Source: Cytobacillus sp. NJ13 | GTDB taxonomy: Bacteria; Bacillota; Bacilli; Bacillales; Cytobacillaceae | Direction of reading: 5' to 3' | DNA length: 64,000 nt | Assembly (NCBI GenBank): GCA_030348385.1 | Contig: JAUCFP010000006.1 | Coordinates: forward strand, 3,685,501-3,749,500 | Shown here: in pieces, positions 7,792-16,807 of the stretch | Layout of the letters: each line of letters starts with the position of its first letter | Numbering within the stretch: the first letter of the stretch is position 1 | Position numbers and translations under genes: made by a program | The notes under the pieces: generated by a model | Databases searched by the model: none | The model's input: only the letters and a program-made list of their open reading frames with translations | Told to the model about the DNA's origin: nothing

Positions 7792-7939
7792 TGTTTTCCC
7801 TCCTAAAAATAATAATAGCCATTTCTATCCGCATTTTTGCCATGGACTGTCGGAAAGTCCTGCGGGTTGAATTTTAAAATAGAAACTCACTATTTCATTT
7901 CTATGTAGGGGCATGTTTTTTTATGACCTCAAGAAAAAG

Positions 7940-7969
7940 AAAAACTCCCGGCAGAAGCCGGGAGTTTTT
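7940..7969 (-). terminator. Terminator of hemQ
   Basis: CTCCCGGC / GCCGGGAG stem with a 4-nt AGAA loop, flanked by A-run and T-run. Four bases past the hemQ stop on the minus strand. Confidence 0.9.
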
Positions 7970-7973
7970 AACA

Positions 7974-8717
7974 TTATACGTGAAGAAATTTTTCAACTTT
8001 GTCCTCTTCAAGGATGTTGCCAACGAAGAAGGAGCCGAATTCACCGTAGCGGGCACTGACTTCATCGAAGCGCATTTCATAAACAAGCTTTTTAAACTGA
8101 AGAACATCATCAGAGAAGAGGGTAACGCCCCATTCGTAATCGTCGAAGCCGACTGAACCTGTGATGATCTGCTTTACCTTTCCTGCATACTGGCGGCCGA
8201 TCATGCCGTGGCTGCGCATCATATTGCGGCGGTCTTCCATCGGAAGCATGTACCAGTTGTCATTGCCCTGGCGGCGCTTGTCCATCGGATAGAAGCAGAC
8301 ATGCTTCGCTTTCGGAAGCTCAGGGTAAAGGCGTGCCAGGATCTGCGGGTTCTGGTATGGATCTTCTCCTGCCGGCAGGTAGTTGCTCAGCTCGACAACA
8401 GAAACATATGAATGAGCAGGAATAGTGAATTCAGCTAATTTTGTTTTGTTGAATTCGTTTTCAATTTCATTCAGTTCTTCCATTGTAGGCCTTAAGATCA
8501 TCATCATAAAATCGGCTTTTTGGCCGACAATTGTATAAAGGGCATGGCTGCCGTTTTTCTCGCTTTGTGTTGTATTCCACTTGTCCACTAGGGCCATAAA
8601 TTCGTGGATCGCTGCCTGGCGCTCTTCGCTGGGAGCCATTTTCCACGTTGTCCAATCAACTGTGCGGAAGTCATGTAAACAATACCAGCCATCAAGCGTT
8701 ACTGCTGCTTCACTCAT
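7974..8717 (-). CDS. hemQ: Coproheme decarboxylase HemQ
   Basis: 247 residues from ATG 8717, six bases after AGGAGTG. It belongs to the chlorite-dismutase fold family. HemQ catalytic features are visible: Tyr143 and Lys147 in CFYPMDKRR and the proximal haem His170 in MRSHGMIGR. It converts coproheme III to haem b, the last step of the coproporphyrin-dependent pathway of Gram-positives. In B. subtilis the homologue (ywfI) also lies next to pta, transcribed divergently. Confidence 0.93.
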   Translation of the reverse strand: MSEAAVTLDGWYCLHDFRTVDWTTWKMAPSEERQAAIHEFMALVDKWNTTQSEKNGSHALYTIVGQKADFMMMILRPTMEELNEIENEFNKTKLAEFTIPAHSYVSVVELSNYLPAGEDPYQNPQILARLYPELPKAKHVCFYPMDKRRQGNDNWYMLPMEDRRNMMRSHGMIGRQYAGKVKQIITGSVGFDDYEWGVTLFSDDVLQFKKLVYEMRFDEVSARYGEFGSFFVGNILEEDKVEKFLHV

Positions 8718-8816
8718 TATAATCACTCCTAATATGTACTAAAATCTCATCATTACTATAACATAGTTTCTCCAATTAACATGTGTACAAAACTTGAAAT
8801 GTTGGAATTCAGGCAG

Positions 8817-8867
8817 GGTGACAGGCACCTATACCAATTTCCTGAACTGGTATAGGTGCCTGTCACC
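8817..8867. repeat. Perfect 20-bp-arm hairpin repeat, copy 1
   Basis: GGTGACAGGCACCTATACCA and its exact reverse complement separated by 11 bases. The same arms recur at 16762-16806, and one arm-like sequence starts at 63978. It lies between divergent hemQ and pta, about 110 bp upstream of the pta cre site. No T-run, so not a classical terminator. Confidence 0.9.
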
Positions 8868-8980
8868 GCAAAATCCCGTTTACAAAGCGGATATTATGGA
8901 TATCTTAAAAAAGGTATGAAGATGGACTGTCAAAAGGATATTTATTATTGGAAATTTACCGAAAACAAAAACTTTTTGGT

Positions 8981-8994
8981 TGTAACCGCTAACA
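8981..8994 (+). promoter_or_regulatory. cre site (CcpA binding) upstream of pta
   Basis: TGTAACCGCTAACA matches the cre consensus TGWAANCGNTNWCA at every fixed position. Its centre lies about 55 bases upstream of the start predicted from the promoter at 9008-9035, where CcpA activates pta in B. subtilis as I recall. Confidence 0.88.
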
Positions 8995-9007
8995 GCATGT
9001 GAACTCC

Positions 9008-9035
9008 TTGAAATTATTAGGATGAGGAGTATTCT
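9008..9035 (+). promoter_or_regulatory. Probable sigma-A promoter of pta
   Basis: TTGAAA, 16-base spacer, TATTCT. Placement relative to the cre site fits an activated promoter. A 5' leader of about 60 bases would follow. Confidence 0.6.
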
Positions 9036-9102
9036 AAGGGAGTATATAGGAGAATTTCTATTAAAATTGAACGGAAAAATAATTGCCGTAGGAGGAATTA
9101 GC

Positions 9103-10080
9103 ATGAGTGACTTATTCACAGTATTGAAAGAAAAAGTAACAGGACAGAATTTAAGAATCGTTTTTCCGGAAGGACAGGATGAGCGCATTTTAGCGGCTGC
9201 GGGCAGATTGGCTGCAGAAAAAATCGTCACTCCGATCCTTGTTGGAAACATTGCAGAAATTGAAGCGAAAGCAAAGGACATGGATATCAGCCTGGATTCA
9301 GCTGAAATTTATGATCCAAATAACTTTTTAATGATGGATGAGCTTGTGGCTGCATTTGTTGAAAGACGCAAAGGCAAAGCGACAGAAGAAGATGCGCGCA
9401 GGATCCTTCTTGATGAAAACTATTTTGGAACCATGCTGGTCTATGCGAACAAAGCAGACGGCCTTGTGAGCGGTGCAGCCCATTCAACAGCTGACACAGT
9501 GCGCCCGGCTCTTCAAATCATTAAAACAAAAGAAGGCGTGCGCAAAACATCCGGTGTATTCATTATGGTCCGTGACGATGAGAAATATGTTTTTGCCGAT
9601 TGTGCCATTAACATTTCACCTGACAGCCAGGACCTGGCAGAAATTGCGATTGAAAGCGCGAAGACAGCCAGAATGTTCGATATCGAACCGCGTGTGGCCA
9701 TGCTGAGCTTCTCAACAAAGGGCTCTGCCAAGTCACCTGAAACGGAAAAAGTTTCGGCGGCCCTTGAAGCGGCTAAGGTTCGCGATCCGCTATTGATCAT
9801 CGACGGGGAATTCCAATTTGATGCGGCATTCGTTCCATCTGTAGCTGAGAAAAAAGCTCCGGATTCACCAATCCAGGGTGATGCAAATGTATTTGTTTTC
9901 CCTAGCCTGGAAGCCGGCAACATCGGCTACAAAATTGCACAGCGCCTAGGGAACTTCGAAGCAGTGGGGCCAATCCTTCAAGGCTTGAACCGTCCGGTTA
10001 ATGATCTGTCCCGCGGCTGCAGCGAGGAAGACGTTTATAAGCTTGCTTTAATTACTGCAGCTCAAGCATTACATCAATAA
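9103..10080 (+). CDS. pta: Phosphate acetyltransferase
   Basis: 325 residues from ATG 9103, with GGAGGA seven bases upstream (the frame stays open to 9022 but lacks a start signal). N-terminal IVFPEGQDERIL and SGAAHSTADTVRPALQ are characteristic of the phosphotransacetylase domain, as is KGSAKSPETEKV. It interconverts acetyl-CoA and acetyl phosphate in overflow metabolism. CcpA activation is likely from the cre. Own terminator at 10094. Confidence 0.96.
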   Translation: MSDLFTVLKEKVTGQNLRIVFPEGQDERILAAAGRLAAEKIVTPILVGNIAEIEAKAKDMDISLDSAEIYDPNNFLMMDELVAAFVERRKGKATEEDARRILLDENYFGTMLVYANKADGLVSGAAHSTADTVRPALQIIKTKEGVRKTSGVFIMVRDDEKYVFADCAINISPDSQDLAEIAIESAKTARMFDIEPRVAMLSFSTKGSAKSPETEKVSAALEAAKVRDPLLIIDGEFQFDAAFVPSVAEKKAPDSPIQGDANVFVFPSLEAGNIGYKIAQRLGNFEAVGPILQGLNRPVNDLSRGCSEEDVYKLALITAAQALHQ

Positions 10081-10093
10081 TACAGCAGTTTAG

Positions 10094-10121
10094 AAGCCGG
10101 TCCCTTGCGACTGGCTTTTTT
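10094..10121 (+). terminator. Terminator of pta
   Basis: AAGCCGGTC / GACTGGCTT stem with one G-T pair, 6-nt loop and T6. Confidence 0.85.
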
Positions 10122-10149
10122 GCTATAATGTATCTGGATATGGGCCTTT

Positions 10150-10255
10150 GGCCGATAAAGGCTTGAGATAGGCCGATAAAGCAATAGTTTAGGCCGATAA
10201 ACTAGCTGATTTGGCCGTTAAATGCATACGAAATAGATAAATTCTGCCGATTGAC
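10150..10255 (+). repeat. 21-bp-period tandem array (GGCCGATAAA motif)
   Basis: GGCCGATAAA starts at 10150, 10171 and 10192, with degenerate copies GGCCGTTAAA at 10213 and TAGATAAA near 10234; the interval is exactly 21 each time. The bases between the motifs are not conserved. It lies between the pta terminator and the lipL ribosome site. One of four such arrays in the window, each with a different motif ending in AYAAA. Confidence 0.8.
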
Positions 10256-10281
10256 TGGAAATATCGGCAAAAGGGGATCAA

Positions 10282-11130
10282 ATGAAAATGAATTCGCTAC
10301 AAGATTTGCTGTTTCAGGAAGAATGGAGGGTCATTGACCAATCTGCTGCGGGCATCCATTTAAATGCCCTGCACTCATTCGGAATGGATGATACGCTTTG
10401 TGCTTCTGTCGGTTCCGGTGCAGCGCCTGCGACCGCGAGGACATGGGTTCACCATAATACGATTGTGCTTGGAATCCAGGATACGAAACTTCCTTTTTTA
10501 ACTGAAGGCATCCATTTTCTAAAGAGCCAGGGATATGAAGTGATCGTTAGAAATTCCGGCGGTCTTGCCGTTGTCCTGGATCAAGGGGTCCTGAATATTT
10601 CGCTGATTTTTCCCGAAAGTGAAAAGGGAATTGATATAAACCGCGGCTATGATGCCATGTGGCTGCTCATTCGGGAGATGTTTTCCGATTTTCATAAAGA
10701 AATAGAGGCACGGGAAATTGTCGGCTCCTATTGCCCGGGAAGCTATGATTTAAGTATCGGGGGACAGAAGTTTGCCGGCATTTCGCAAAGGCGCCTGCGC
10801 AATGGCGTGGCAGTTCAGATTTATCTGTGCGTGGATGGCAGCGGAAGTGAGCGGGCCGATTTGATTGGCAAATTCTATTCTCTTGCTAAAAGAGAAGAAC
10901 AAACGAAGTTTCAGTACCCTGAAATTCAGCCGGCTGTTATGGCATCCTTGTCGGAATTGCTGGGGACAGAGCTGACGGCTCAGGATGTGATGCTCCGCTT
11001 TTTGCAGTCATTGAAAAAGAAAGCGGGCCGCCTTTATGCAGGTCAGCTGACAAATGAGGAAGCGGGCCTGTTTGAAGCCTATTACCGCCGTGTGATGGAA
11101 CGGAATGAGAAAGTGCTTGGCAGCGAATAA
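10282..11130 (+). CDS. lipL: Octanoyl-[GcvH]:protein N-octanoyltransferase LipL
   Basis: 282 residues. It has a lipoate-ligase/transferase fold with [17 protein letters not shown] and the catalytic-cysteine block [20 protein letters not shown] (Cys near 150). LipL moves octanoyl groups from GcvH to E2 subunits by amidotransfer in B. subtilis lipoate synthesis, where the homologue (ywfL) also follows pta. A ligase role is less likely, because the cysteine motif is the LipL type. Ribosome site AAGGGGATCAA. Confidence 0.9.
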   Translation: MKMNSLQDLLFQEEWRVIDQSAAGIHLNALHSFGMDDTLCASVGSGAAPATARTWVHHNTIVLGIQDTKLPFLTEGIHFLKSQGYEVIVRNSGGLAVVLDQGVLNISLIFPESEKGIDINRGYDAMWLLIREMFSDFHKEIEAREIVGSYCPGSYDLSIGGQKFAGISQRRLRNGVAVQIYLCVDGSGSERADLIGKFYSLAKREEQTKFQYPEIQPAVMASLSELLGTELTAQDVMLRFLQSLKKKAGRLYAGQLTNEEAGLFEAYYRRVMERNEKVLGSE

Positions 11131-11239
11131 ATAAAAGAAGAGCCGCAGTCATGATCGATCTGCGGCCCTCCTTGAAAGGAATTGCTGCCATTTTCTCCTG
11201 CTCCCGCTCCGGGAACACCTTTTTTGTTTTGGAATTTTC

Positions 11240-11279
11240 AGCGCCTGAATCCCTAGTGGGCAAGGCGCTTCCGCTTTTC
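11240..11279. repeat. tgtctag repeat, 3' remnant
   Basis: AGCGCCTGAATCCC and GGGCAAGGCGCTTCCGCTTTTC retain only the hairpin core and right end of the family; the left tgtctag end is missing. It abuts the rsfA stop codon (11281). Confidence 0.65.
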
Positions 11280-11280
11280 T

Positions 11281-12033
11281 TTATTCAGCTACTCTCTCCA
11301 AATTGCCGTTGCGGTCCATTTTAAACTTGGATGCCGGCCTTTCTTCTTCATCAAACAGAACAAAATTGCGGGCTCTGTTCATAATTTTCATCAGTGTCTC
11401 GTAATCTTCCTGAATTGTTACCGTATTCTGCTCCAATTCGCCGATTTTGCTCTCAAGCACTTCATTCCGGCTTCTTAGATCTGCATTTTCGCGCTTCAAT
11501 CTTTCATTCTCATTCTTTAGTATATCAAGCTGAATGCCTGAATGATTCAATGTTTGCAAGTATGCGATAACGGTATCCATATCCAGCTGTGCAGGCGCAG
11601 TATAAACCGGCTCTGAGTAGGTGTAGGATGAGACCGTTTCTGTTTGGGCATGCACTTCATCCTCTGTGCGCTCCTCGTAAAAATCTGCCGGTGACGGCGG
11701 TACGATTGCACTTGCCTTAATTGGCGCTGCTTCAACATCCTGCATAGTTGGGACTGGCGGAGAGTATAAGAGTTTCTTTTTGCCGCCCTGATCCTTTCCT
11801 AGCATTCTTTGTCTCTGCTTGCGCTGTTTTTTTGCTAACTGAAGCGCTTTTTCATACTGGTGTCTCACCACAGCGTTCCAGCGGAATCCGCATGCTGCAG
11901 AGGTGCGGTTAAGCTTGTCCCCAACTTCCTCAAAAGCGTTTAACTGAGTGCTGCCTTCCCTCACATGCCGCAAAACGGTTTCTGCCAGCAATAAATCGTT
12001 TTCATCTGTCCAAGCGTCCTGACGTACTTTCAT
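11281..12033 (-). CDS. rsfA: RsfA-family prespore transcription regulator
   Basis: 250 residues. N-terminal Myb/SANT-like DNA-binding domain ([19 protein letters not shown], then [16 protein letters not shown]), then a basic segment, a Pro-rich linker, and a coiled coil at about 165-220 ([18 protein letters not shown]). B. subtilis RsfA is made in the forespore and tunes sigma-F-dependent genes; it lies beside ywfO there too. The length and coiled coil fit the family. Confidence 0.88.
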   Translation of the reverse strand: MKVRQDAWTDENDLLLAETVLRHVREGSTQLNAFEEVGDKLNRTSAACGFRWNAVVRHQYEKALQLAKKQRKQRQRMLGKDQGGKKKLLYSPPVPTMQDVEAAPIKASAIVPPSPADFYEERTEDEVHAQTETVSSYTYSEPVYTAPAQLDMDTVIAYLQTLNHSGIQLDILKNENERLKRENADLRSRNEVLESKIGELEQNTVTIQEDYETLMKIMNRARNFVLFDEEERPASKFKMDRNGNLERVAE

Positions 12034-12412
12034 GTAACCTCAACTCCCTAAATTATTACTTTTTGCTGTTGCCTTAGTTAAAGGATGGACAAACTTGGCA
12101 GATTTTATACAAAGGTGATTAAAAGGATAGTAGATTTTTTAAAAATTTTATTTTTCGCTAGATACGTATGGCGGTTTTGTGAAGATTACTAAGATTCACC
12201 ACCCAAGTTAATGATTACAGCTTGCAATAGGGCTGGATAAGTTTTAAAATAGCCTGTAGCAGTTGGCAGGGCAGTCCTTTTATCTGAATAGGAATGCCGT
12301 GCAGCGGACATGCTTTAACGAAGAAGATGACCAGGCGCGTAATGCGCCGTGAATGCTCCCGCAATTGTGGGGGCGCAATATAAAAGATTGACCGCAGAAA
12401 GGGTTGTAATAA
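12034..12412. other. Intergenic region with two GC-rich hairpins before the DUF1450 gene
   Basis: The left half is A/T-rich (divergent promoters expected, none clear). At 12334-12348 GGCGC-GTAAT-GCGCC and at 12355-12374 GCTCCC...GGGGGC form two short hairpins 40-80 bases upstream of the DUF1450 start, with no T-run. This may be a structured leader; I match it to no known riboswitch. Confidence 0.35.
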
Positions 12413-12637
12413 ATGGCAAACGAATTTCGTGTTTGCGACGATTGTCAGGCTGTAAATCTGAAGACATTGATACCGCGATTAAAAGAAATAGATCCTGAAG
12501 CAAAAATTGATGTCGGCTGCCAGTCCTATTGCGGGCCAGGCCGCAAAAAAACATTTGCTTTCGTCAATAACCGTCCCCTTGCCGCACTGACGGAAGAGGA
12601 ATTGATGGAGAAAATTAATAAAAAGCTGAAAAAATAA
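12413..12637 (+). CDS. DUF1450 family protein (YuzB-like)
   Basis: 74 residues with CDDCQAVNL (CxxC near residues 8-11), CQSYCGPG near 36-42 and a basic C-terminal helix. The cysteine pattern is that of DUF1450, a small thioredoxin-like or metal-binding family of unknown role found in Bacillus (YuzB and relatives). Ribosome site GAAAGGGTTGTAATAA. It is flanked by a terminator. Confidence 0.8.
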   Translation: MANEFRVCDDCQAVNLKTLIPRLKEIDPEAKIDVGCQSYCGPGRKKTFAFVNNRPLAALTEEELMEKINKKLKK

Positions 12638-12639
12638 AG

Positions 12640-12678
12640 ATCACCCTGACTCCTGTCCTGAGGTGATTTTATTTTTTG
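12640..12678 (+). terminator. Terminator after the DUF1450 gene
   Basis: ATCACC / GGTGAT stem with 16-nt loop followed by TTTATTTTTT. Confidence 0.7.
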
Positions 12679-12920
12679 CCTGAGTTTATCATTGAGCCCC
12701 GATTGGTAAATAGATTTAGGAGGCAATTTTCGATTTTAGAAAAGTCGAAAAATATTTACGGGGCAGATGATTGCTGTATCACGGTTTCTGTCGAACAGCC
12801 CTGAAAAACAGAGAATTTTGTGATGAATTGACACCGATATCGGGATATAATAGGTATACGCCAGAAATTGGGAACAACAGGTTTGGACAGTGTGGACACA
12901 GGAAAAGCGGAGGGTACGGA

Positions 12921-14222
12921 ATGGCATATTCAGCGGAAAAGTTAAGTGAGGAAAAAGTATTTAAAGATCCCGTTCATCGCTACATACACGTCAGGGACAG
13001 AGTGATCTGGGATTTAATCGGAACCAAAGAGTTTCAGCGTCTTAGAAGAATTAAGCAGCTCGGGACAACTTATTTAACCTTCCATGGTGCTGAGCATAGC
13101 CGCTTTAACCACTCGCTCGGAGTTTACGAGATTGTGCGGCGCATATCCGATGATGTCTTTTTGGGCAGGCCGGAATGGGATGAAGAAGACCGTATTCTGA
13201 CCTTATGCGCGGCACTTCTCCACGATTTGGGACACGGCCCGTTCTCACACTCCTTCGAAAAAGTATTTGATCTCGATCATGAACATTATACTAGGGCGAT
13301 CATTCTCGGCGATACCGAGGTCCATCAGGTGCTCACAAGGGTAAGTGACGATTTTCCTCAAAAAGTGGCAGATGTGATTGCCAAAACTTCTAAAAATAAA
13401 CTGGTCGTCAGCCTGATTTCCAGCCAGATTGATGCGGATCGGATGGATTATCTGCAGAGGGATGCTTATTTTACCGGTGTCAGCTATGGCCACTTTGACA
13501 TGGAGCGGATCCTGCGTGTCATGAGGCCGCGGGAAGACCAGGTCGTGATCAAGCAGAGCGGGATGCATGCCGTTGAAGATTACATCATGAGCCGGTATCA
13601 GATGTATTGGCAGGTGTATTTCCACCCGGTTACCCGCAGTGCAGAGGTGATCCTGACCAAAATCCTGCATCGCGCGAAAGATTTGCATGAACAGAAATAC
13701 ACGTTTAAGTATGATCCAATTCATTTTTATTCTTTATTCAATGGAGAGATCACTCTTGAGGATTATATAAAGCTCGATGAAGCTATTATTCTTTATTATT
13801 TTCAGATGTGGCAGGAGGAAGAAGATCCGATACTGAAAGATCTCTGCTGCCGCTTTATGGACCGGAATTTATATAAATATGTGGAATTCGACCCGGCGAA
13901 AGAGTACAAGAAGCTGGCGGAGCTGTCGACTTTGTTCAAAAAAGCAGGCATCGATCCGGAATATTACCTGGTCGTCGATTCTTCATCTGATTTGCCATAT
14001 GATTTTTACCGTCCGGGCGAGGAAGAAGAAAGATTGCCGATCCACCTGCTGCTGAAAAATGGGGATATCCGCGAACTTTCCCGTGAATCGGAGATCGTAG
14101 ATGCCATTTCCGGGAAACGACGCACTGACCATAAGCTGTACTATCCGGCTGATTTTATTGCAGACGACAGCAAAAAGCCAAACATAAAAAAACAAATTAG
14201 AACGCTGCTGGAAATCGATTAA
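12921..14222 (+). CDS. ywfO: HD-domain phosphohydrolase YwfO
   Basis: 433 residues from ATG 12921 (GGAGGGTACGGA upstream; the frame is open 50 codons further but without support). It has an HD metal-dependent phosphohydrolase domain of the dNTPase/SAMHD1 type: HSRFNHSLGVYE, then ALLHDLGHGPFSHSFE with the HD pair near residues 98-99, and IDADRMDYLQRDAYFTG. Family members hydrolyse nucleotides; the physiological substrate of YwfO is not settled. The C-terminal 130 residues are family-specific. It is followed closely by ywgA. Confidence 0.88.
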   Translation: MAYSAEKLSEEKVFKDPVHRYIHVRDRVIWDLIGTKEFQRLRRIKQLGTTYLTFHGAEHSRFNHSLGVYEIVRRISDDVFLGRPEWDEEDRILTLCAALLHDLGHGPFSHSFEKVFDLDHEHYTRAIILGDTEVHQVLTRVSDDFPQKVADVIAKTSKNKLVVSLISSQIDADRMDYLQRDAYFTGVSYGHFDMERILRVMRPREDQVVIKQSGMHAVEDYIMSRYQMYWQVYFHPVTRSAEVILTKILHRAKDLHEQKYTFKYDPIHFYSLFNGEITLEDYIKLDEAIILYYFQMWQEEEDPILKDLCCRFMDRNLYKYVEFDPAKEYKKLAELSTLFKKAGIDPEYYLVVDSSSDLPYDFYRPGEEEERLPIHLLLKNGDIRELSRESEIVDAISGKRRTDHKLYYPADFIADDSKKPNIKKQIRTLLEID

Positions 14223-14280
14223 GACTACATAATTGGTTTTCTATAGATACGGGAAAAAACGGAGTAGGAGATGAAGACCT

Positions 14281-14790
14281 TTGTTAAAGGATCACGCCAA
14301 ACTAATGCACGCCATTGCAGTCTCTGAAGAAATCGTGGGACGGAAAAAGCTGCAGAAAATGATTTATATCGCCAAAAACATCGCATTTCCCTTTCAGGAA
14401 AGATTTCAATTTCACTTTTACGGGCCATATTCGGAAGAATTGACACTAAGGGTTGAAGAACTCTGCAACATGGGATTCTTAAACGAAGTAAAGGAAAAAA
14501 AGGGCGGCTATTATCAATATCGATACACCCTCACTGAACCCGGCAAGGAATTTTTGGATATAAATGAAGTCGACATGCCCAGCCTGCAGGACTGCCTGCT
14601 CGATATGAACGGCCAGAATGCCAGATTCCTTGAACTCGTCTCGACGGTCCTTTATTTTAATGACCTGCCAAAAGAAGAAGTGAAAGAAAAAGTCTTTACC
14701 CTAAAAAGCAAACAGCGCTACACAGATGATGAAGTGGAACAGGCGTATCAATATATTAGAAGCTTAAGAGAAAAAGCCGGGCTGCATTAA
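14281..14790 (+). CDS. ywgA: YwgA family protein
   Basis: 169 residues from TTG 14281, ten bases after AGGAG. The N-terminal GRKKLQKMIYIAK and FHFYGPYSEEL blocks match YwgA, which follows ywfO in B. subtilis. The N-terminal half looks like a winged-helix; no catalytic motif is evident. Function unknown. The 58-bp gap to ywfO suggests co-transcription. Confidence 0.82.
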   Translation: MLKDHAKLMHAIAVSEEIVGRKKLQKMIYIAKNIAFPFQERFQFHFYGPYSEELTLRVEELCNMGFLNEVKEKKGGYYQYRYTLTEPGKEFLDINEVDMPSLQDCLLDMNGQNARFLELVSTVLYFNDLPKEEVKEKVFTLKSKQRYTDDEVEQAYQYIRSLREKAGLH

Positions 14791-14842
14791 GCGCCTGGCT
14801 TTTCTTATGTCTGCTTCGCGCAGCCAAAATACCTGGAAAAGT

Positions 14843-14945
14843 CTATCCGCACATAAATCTGAGCTATCCGCACATAAATTTTTTTATGCGCAAGTAAGAT
14901 CGTGCTATGCGCACATATAAAATTTTATCCGCATATAAAAAGCTT
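14843..14945 (+). repeat. About 21-bp-period tandem array (CTATCCGCACATAAA motif)
   Basis: CTATCCGCACATAAA starts at 14843 and 14864, with degenerate copies TTATGCGCAAGTAA near 14884, CTATGCGCACATATAA at 14905 and TTATCCGCATATAAA at 14925 (steps 20-21). It lies between convergent ywgA and ywhB. Same style as arrays at 10150, 23469 and 42312. Confidence 0.8.
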
Positions 14946-14964
14946 CTGGATGAAAAAATCCATA

Positions 14965-15001
14965 GAAAAAAGCAGTTTCCGTATGGAAAACTGCCCTTTT
15001 T
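14965..15001. terminator. Bidirectional terminator, ywhB side
   Basis: GCAGTTTCC / GGAAAACTGC stem (one bulge) with GTAT loop, A-run on one side and T-run on the other; eight bases past the ywhB stop. Confidence 0.8.
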
Positions 15002-15009
15002 AATAAATT

Positions 15010-15195
15010 CTACTGATCACTTAAGCGTTTTCCGCCGACAGCATAGTGGTTTTTGGACATTTCTTCGATAAATACGACGATTTTATCTTCAGGTGCTCCA
15101 GTCGTTTCGCTTACTGCAGCTGTTACTTTTTCCGCGAGCGCTTTTTTCTGTTCTTCAGTGCGTCCTTCAAGCATTTTAACGGTTACGTATGGCAT
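15010..15195 (-). CDS. ywhB: 4-oxalocrotonate tautomerase-like protein YwhB
   Basis: 61 residues, a typical 4-OT length. After Met removal the N-terminus would be the catalytic Pro1 (PYVTVKMLEGR); Arg11 is conserved and the segment KNHYAVGGKRLSD ends the fold. It is a tautomerase superfamily member that forms a hexamer; the natural substrate in Bacillus is unknown. Ribosome site GAGGAGG. Confidence 0.92.
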   Translation of the reverse strand: MPYVTVKMLEGRTEEQKKALAEKVTAAVSETTGAPEDKIVVFIEEMSKNHYAVGGKRLSDQ

Positions 15196-15374
15196 TTCTT
15201 TTCCTCCTCACTATGTATGCTTGTATTTTTCCACTTTTTCTCGCAATGTGCAAGTCTGATTCCCTTTGACCAGGCGTTCATGTATACTTTTAGGTAAATA
15301 GCATCGTCTTTTCCTACATAGTATGTATAAATAAAGCCTAGCTTTACAGCCGGCAGGAGAGGGAGTTTTGGCAT

Positions 15375-16034
15375 TTGGAACAATTTTTGGCGTTTTCTCT
15401 CAGGGAGATTCCCTATGTTGCGGTAACGTTGATGATCGCCTTTACGGTCCATGAATTTGCCCATGCCTATGTGGCTTATAAGTTTGGAGATCCCACTGCA
15501 AAAAATCAGGGCAGATTAACCCTAAATCCCATGCAGCATCTGGACCCGATTGGAACAATCCTGATTTTTATTGCCGGATTTGGATGGGCCAGGCCTGTAC
15601 CGGTCAACCGGTTCTTTTTCAAAAATCCGATGCTTGCCGGGATTTCTGTCTCAATTGCCGGACCGATATCCAACCTGGTGATGGCTGTCCTGGGCTTTTT
15701 TATCTGGTATTCCCTTGCCGGTACAGGACTCGCAGCTTCGTTTCCAGCGTTTGTGGCAGATTTCCTGAATATCTTTATTCAGCTTAATTTAGTGCTGTTT
15801 GTTTTCAACCTGCTGCCATTTCCGCCGCTTGATGGCTATAGAATTATTGAGGATCTGGCACCAGCCCATATTCGCCCGAAAATGACTCAGTTTGAGGCAT
15901 ATGGCTCTGTGATTTTCCTTATCCTTGTCATTACACCGTTGGATCAATACACCATCCAGCCGATTTTTAACACCGTATTGCCGGTGCTGGCGAGCGGCCT
16001 AAATGATTTTTTCTATGAAATATTTATGACATAA
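15375..16034 (+). CDS. ywhC: Site-2-protease-type membrane zinc metalloprotease (M50B)
   Basis: 219 residues from TTG 15375 after GAGAGGGAG. Zinc motif HEFAH (near residues 26-30) lies in the first membrane span, and the third ligand motif NLLPFPPLDG is in a later span (around 145). About five or six membrane segments. No PDZ domain, unlike RseP. The substrate is unknown. B. subtilis ywhC-ywhD order is preserved. Confidence 0.88.
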   Translation: MEQFLAFSLREIPYVAVTLMIAFTVHEFAHAYVAYKFGDPTAKNQGRLTLNPMQHLDPIGTILIFIAGFGWARPVPVNRFFFKNPMLAGISVSIAGPISNLVMAVLGFFIWYSLAGTGLAASFPAFVADFLNIFIQLNLVLFVFNLLPFPPLDGYRIIEDLAPAHIRPKMTQFEAYGSVIFLILVITPLDQYTIQPIFNTVLPVLASGLNDFFYEIFMT

Positions 16035-16071
16035 TAATAAGAGCCTAATATTTGCTTAGGAGGACTTGAAG

Positions 16072-16584
16072 ATGGAAGAAAAAAAGAAAAAGAAAGTCGA
16101 TTTTAATATAATCAAGAGCGACCCGACTGAAGGACATGGCGGTTTTGGGGTCGGGACTCTGAGCCTTGATAATGTGACACCGGTTATTATTGATGTGGAT
16201 GCCGGGGAGGCGTCTATTGAAGTGGGCGCTATGCATGCGCGCAGCCCTGTTGAAAAAGGCATCAAGTTTTTGAAAAGCAAAGAGGAGGTGCCAAACGGGA
16301 AGCCGTACTGGCTGATTTGGGTCACCATTGACCGCAAAGAGGGCGGCGCTTATTATGCAGGTGTTACTGCATGTGAGATGACGGTCGACAGAGAAATCCG
16401 CCGGGGCTACAAATCGCTGCCGGAGCATGTGAACCGTATGGATAAATCGATTAAAAGACATATCATTGTGGATCATATGGACGAGAAATCTAAAAAAGTG
16501 CTGACAGATTTCCTGAAAAATCATGACGCTGGCATGTGGGAAAGATCGGCGGAACAGCTAAAAACAGATTTACAAGCCATTTAG
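16072..16584 (+). CDS. ywhD: YwhD family protein
   Basis: 170 residues from ATG 16072, eight bases after AGGAGG. A lysine-rich start is followed by GHGGFGVGTLSLDNVTPV and PYWLIWVTIDRKEGGAYYAG, which match YwhD. Soluble; no catalytic motif recognised and function unknown. Probably co-transcribed with ywhC (37-bp gap). Confidence 0.85.
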   Translation: MEEKKKKKVDFNIIKSDPTEGHGGFGVGTLSLDNVTPVIIDVDAGEASIEVGAMHARSPVEKGIKFLKSKEEVPNGKPYWLIWVTIDRKEGGAYYAGVTACEMTVDREIRRGYKSLPEHVNRMDKSIKRHIIVDHMDEKSKKVLTDFLKNHDAGMWERSAEQLKTDLQAI

Positions 16585-16712
16585 AAAAAAAGTCTAATTT
16601 TGTGACGAAATTGTGACATTTTTTTGACTTGATTTTCTAACTACTTGTACAATTCCAATAAAAAAAGTAAACTATTTAACAGTGTGAAGGCACAATATAG
16701 CACTAGGACACG

Positions 16713-16744
16713 AAAAACCCCGGGATTCGGACCCCGGGGTTTTT
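16713..16744. terminator. Bidirectional terminator between ywhD and pbpG
   Basis: AAAAACCCCGGG / CCCCGGGGTTTTT, strong GC stem with a short loop and A/T runs on both sides, serving two convergent genes. Confidence 0.9.
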
Positions 16745-16761
16745 CATTTTTATTAAAGCGG

Positions 16762-16806
16762 CAGGCACCTATACCAGTTTTACAAGTGGTATAGGTGCCT
16801 GTCACC
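16762..16806. repeat. Hairpin repeat, copy 2
   Basis: CAGGCACCTATACCA and its exact complement around a 10-nt loop; the right arm keeps the full 20 bases of copy 1 (8817) while the left outer end has diverged. It sits two bases from the pbpG stop codon. Confidence 0.88.
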
Positions 16807-16807
16807 G

